A stretch of DNA of 6,039 nt, taken from Pseudomonadota bacterium (lineage in GTDB: Bacteria; Pseudomonadota; Alphaproteobacteria; Rhizobiales; Devosiaceae). The translations under genes were made by a program, and so were the position numbers. Where the stretch lies: the NCBI GenBank assembly GCA_023390785.1, contig JAEWCE010000038.1, positions 1 to 6,039 on the forward strand, written 5' to 3'. The notes beneath the pieces are model-generated. The model made no database searches, had not been told where the DNA came from, and saw only the letters and a program-made list of their open reading frames with translations. Of this stretch, positions 3,888 to 6,039 are shown piece after piece; positions within the stretch are counted from its first letter, which is position 1, and every line of letters starts with the position of its first letter.

Positions 3888-6039
3888 CTAGTTGCCGCCG
3901 CCGAACAGGCCCTTGAGCATGTCGCCGATGGTCTTGGGCGAGCGCCTGGCGCCCTGTTCGGGCTGCTGTCCGGTGAGATCGGTCGGGGCCGGCTGGCCGT
4001 CGGGCAGGGTTCCGGCGCCCCCCGGCTGGGTGCCGTCGGTGGCCAGCGCGCCGATCGGGTCGGTGGGCTGCAGCTCGGAGGCAGGTACGGCAGCGGAGGT
4101 GGCGTCGGGCAGGTTCTGCGGCGTCATGCCCTCATGCGCCTTGGCCATGAAGTCGGACCAGATCTGGGTCGGAACCGAGCCGCCGGCCAGCCGGGTCGGC
4201 GAATCGTCGTCGTTGCCGAGCCAGACGCCAGTCACCATGCGGGAGGTGAAGCCGACGAACAGGGCGTCGCGCGACTTCTGGCTGGTGCCGGTCTTGCCGC
4301 CGATCTGCCAGCCGGCGAGCTTGGCGTGCTTGCCGGTGCCGATGTCGAGCGCGGTCGAGAGCATGTCGTTCATCTCGCCGACCACGGTGGGCGAGATGAC
4401 CTGGCCGGGGCCGGCCGGGGAGGCGTCGTACAGCACCTTGCCGTCGGCGGTTTCGATGCGGGTGACGACATTGGCGATGATGCCGTTGCCGCCATTGGCG
4501 AAGGGGACGTAGGCGGAGGTGAGCTCGAGCAGCGACACCTCCTGGGTGCCGAGCGCGATCGAGGGCACCGGCTGCAGCGGCGAGGAAATGCCGAGGCGCT
4601 GGGCGACCTCCACCACCTTGTCGGGACCGACGATCCAGGCCAGTTGGGCGGCCACCGTGTTGCGCGAATAGGCCAGCGCGTCGCGCAGCGTCATCGGGCC
4701 CATGAACTTGTTGTCGGCGTCGTTGGGCGACCAGCCGTTGATGTTGATGGGCTCGTCCTGCGACATGGTGTCGGGCGTGTAGCCCTTCTCCATCGCCGCC
4801 ATATAGACGAAGGGCTTGAAGGTCGAGCCCGGCTGACGGCGCGAGGTGACGGCGCGATTGTACTGGCTCTTCTGGTAGTCGGCGCCGCCGACCACGGCGC
4901 GCACTGCGCCGGAGGTGTCGACCGCCACAAGGGCGCCCTGGGTGAAGTGGTATTTCGGGCCCTGCTCGGTCACCGCCTCCTTGACCAGGAACTCGGCTTC
5001 CTTCTGCAGGTCCCAGTTGATGGTGGTGTAGACGATGATGTCCTGCTTCACGTCGCCGATGTAGGACTGGACGATCTGCTCCACCCAGTCGGCAACATAC
5101 GATTCCGAGCCCGCGACCTTGGTGCGGATGTCTTCGCCCGGATCGACGGTGGCGGCGTCGGCCTCCTTCTGGCTGATGTAGCCCTGGTCGGCCATGGCCT
5201 GCAGCACCAGCTTCTGGCGCGCTTCGACCAGCTTGGGGTCGCCCTTGGGATTGAGGCGCGACGGCGCCTGCATGGAGCCGGCGAGGATGGCGGCTTCGCC
5301 CAGCGACAGGTTCTTGGCGGATTTGCCGAAATAGGTCTGCGAGGCGGCCTCGATGCCAGTGGCGTTGTTGCCGAAAAACACCCGGTTCAGATAGAGGTCG
5401 AGGATCTGGTCCTTGGTGTAATTGTGTTCGAGCCAGAGGGCGAGCAGCGCCTCCTGCACCTTGCGGCCGAGGGTCTGGTCGGGGGTGAGGAACAGGTTCT
5501 TGGCGAGCTGCTGGGTGATGGTCGAGGCGCCGCGGGTGACGTGGCGGGCCTTGAGGCTTTCGACCGCCACGGCGCCCAGGCCCCAGACGTCGATGCCGAA
5601 ATGCTGGTAGAAGCGCTTGTCCTCGATGGCGATGAAGGCCTCGGGCACGTAGTCGGGCAGATCGGCGAGGGCGACGGCTTCGCCGCCCATCTTGCCGCGA
5701 TTGGACATCATCTGGCCGTCAGCGGCGACGATGCGGATGTTGGCCGGGCGCTCGGGCACCGCCCAGGTGCTCACCGCCGGCATCTGCATCCAGTAGTAGT
5801 AGACCACGCCGGCGACGCAAAGGGCGCCGACGATGCCGAGGGTGGCCATCCAGTAGATCAGACGGCCGAACAGCCGCCACAGGCTGAAGGCTTTGCGCTG
5901 CTTTTTGCCGCGAGGCTGCTTTTTCTGCTTCGGCGCGCGGCCGCGTCGCGGCGGCTCGTCGTCGTCATAGGTGTCGGCGGGGGTGAAGAAACCGCCGCCA
6001 AAGCCCGGGTAGACCCCCTCCCCCTTTTTTGGCTTTCGC
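3888..6039 (-). CDS. Class A penicillin-binding protein (PBP1A type), 5' end cut by window
   Basis: Bifunctional peptidoglycan synthase of the inner membrane: it polymerises glycan from lipid II and cross-links the peptides. 716 residues are visible, and the frame is still open at the right edge. Numbering from the internal Met at 5849: a membrane anchor (about 2-20), then glycosyltransferase family 51 with E76-D-K-R-F-Y-Q-H, GASTITQQLAKN (107-118), RKVQEALLALWLE (129-141) and KDQILDLYLNRVFFG (146-160). The transpeptidase has SxxK at Ser342-Lys345, SxN at Ser395-Asn397 and KTG at 519-521. The C-terminal tail (about 575-653) is Pro/Gly/Thr-rich and probably disordered. No PCB_OB-type insert is apparent, unlike E. 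coli PBP1A. Met5849 is not the start: it lacks a Shine-Dalgarno, and 63 upstream codons encode a Lys/Arg-rich, DDDE-containing cytoplasmic tail typical of these proteins. The true start is probably just outside the window. Confidence 0.95.
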   Translation of the reverse strand, partial: RKPKKGEGVYPGFGGGFFTPADTYDDDEPPRRGRAPKQKKQPRGKKQRKAFSLWRLFGRLIYWMATLGIVGALCVAGVVYYYWMQMPAVSTWAVPERPANIRIVAADGQMMSNRGKMGGEAVALADLPDYVPEAFIAIEDKRFYQHFGIDVWGLGAVAVESLKARHVTRGASTITQQLAKNLFLTPDQTLGRKVQEALLALWLEHNYTKDQILDLYLNRVFFGNNATGIEAASQTYFGKSAKNLSLGEAAILAGSMQAPSRLNPKGDPKLVEARQKLVLQAMADQGYISQKEADAATVDPGEDIRTKVAGSESYVADWVEQIVQSYIGDVKQDIIVYTTINWDLQKEAEFLVKEAVTEQGPKYHFTQGALVAVDTSGAVRAVVGGADYQKSQYNRAVTSRRQPGSTFKPFVYMAAMEKGYTPDTMSQDEPININGWSPNDADNKFMGPMTLRDALAYSRNTVAAQLAWIVGPDKVVEVAQRLGISSPLQPVPSIALGTQEVSLLELTSAYVPFANGGNGIIANVVTRIETADGKVLYDASPAGPGQVISPTVVGEMNDMLSTALDIGTGKHAKLAGWQIGGKTGTSQKSRDALFVGFTSRMVTGVWLGNDDDSPTRLAGGSVPTQIWSDFMAKAHEGMTPQNLPDATSAAVPASELQPTDPIGALATDGTQPGGAGTLPDGQPAPTDLTGQQPEQGARRSPKTIGDMLKGLFGGGN

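Noticed and set aside
3584..3916. Plus-strand 110-codon open frame in the convergent spacer
   Set aside because: Arg/Pro/Gly-rich, no family, no convincing ribosome site, and it runs antisense over the 3' end of the PBP gene.

Overview
This GC-rich window (roughly two thirds G+C by eye) reads as ordinary core chromosome of an alphaproteobacterium. The best fit is Hyphomicrobiales, perhaps a Devosia-like genus. The reasons are an ActS/ActR (RegB/RegA, PrrB/PrrA) redox two-component pair with near-canonical motifs, a DUF2852 membrane protein (a family I know essentially from Alphaproteobacteria), and a class A penicillin-binding protein of the short alphaproteobacterial type. The genus is inference from protein style, not from a search.

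Layout, left to right. Bases 1-115 hold what may be the first codons of a minus-strand gene that leaves the window, with a possible promoter, followed by a hairpin abutting the actR stop codon. Bases 116-2014 are the minus-strand operon actS-actR, with actS transcribed first and 33 bp between the genes. A 144-bp divergent spacer (2015-2158) carries a perfect 7-bp inverted repeat and separates actS from a plus-strand DUF2852 gene (2159-2599). The DUF2852 gene ends in a structured 3' UTR closed by a textbook intrinsic terminator at 2691-2719. A plus-strand zinc metallopeptidase gene of the YgjP/SprT-like DUF45 type (2770-3507) follows 50 bp after the terminator and has no visible Shine-Dalgarno. 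A 380-bp convergent spacer (3508-3887) has no convincing protein gene but contains several perfect hairpins and a consensus TATAAT on the minus strand. The right third (3888-6039) is a minus-strand bifunctional peptidoglycan synthase whose 5' end is cut by the window edge.

How the genes work together. ActS is a six-pass membrane kinase that senses the quinone pool and cytoplasmic redox state and phosphorylates ActR, a receiver plus Fis-type HTH regulator of respiratory, carbon and nitrogen metabolism genes. The DUF2852 protein is divergently oriented from actS and may share its control region; its function is unknown. The metallopeptidase and the penicillin-binding protein show no obvious functional link to ActSR or to each other.

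No mobile element, CRISPR array, tRNA or rRNA is visible. The less ordinary material is non-coding: the divergent inverted repeat, the multi-hairpin 3' UTR, the possible leaderless start of the metallopeptidase, and the hairpin-rich convergent spacer. I do not see a clear undescribed system.
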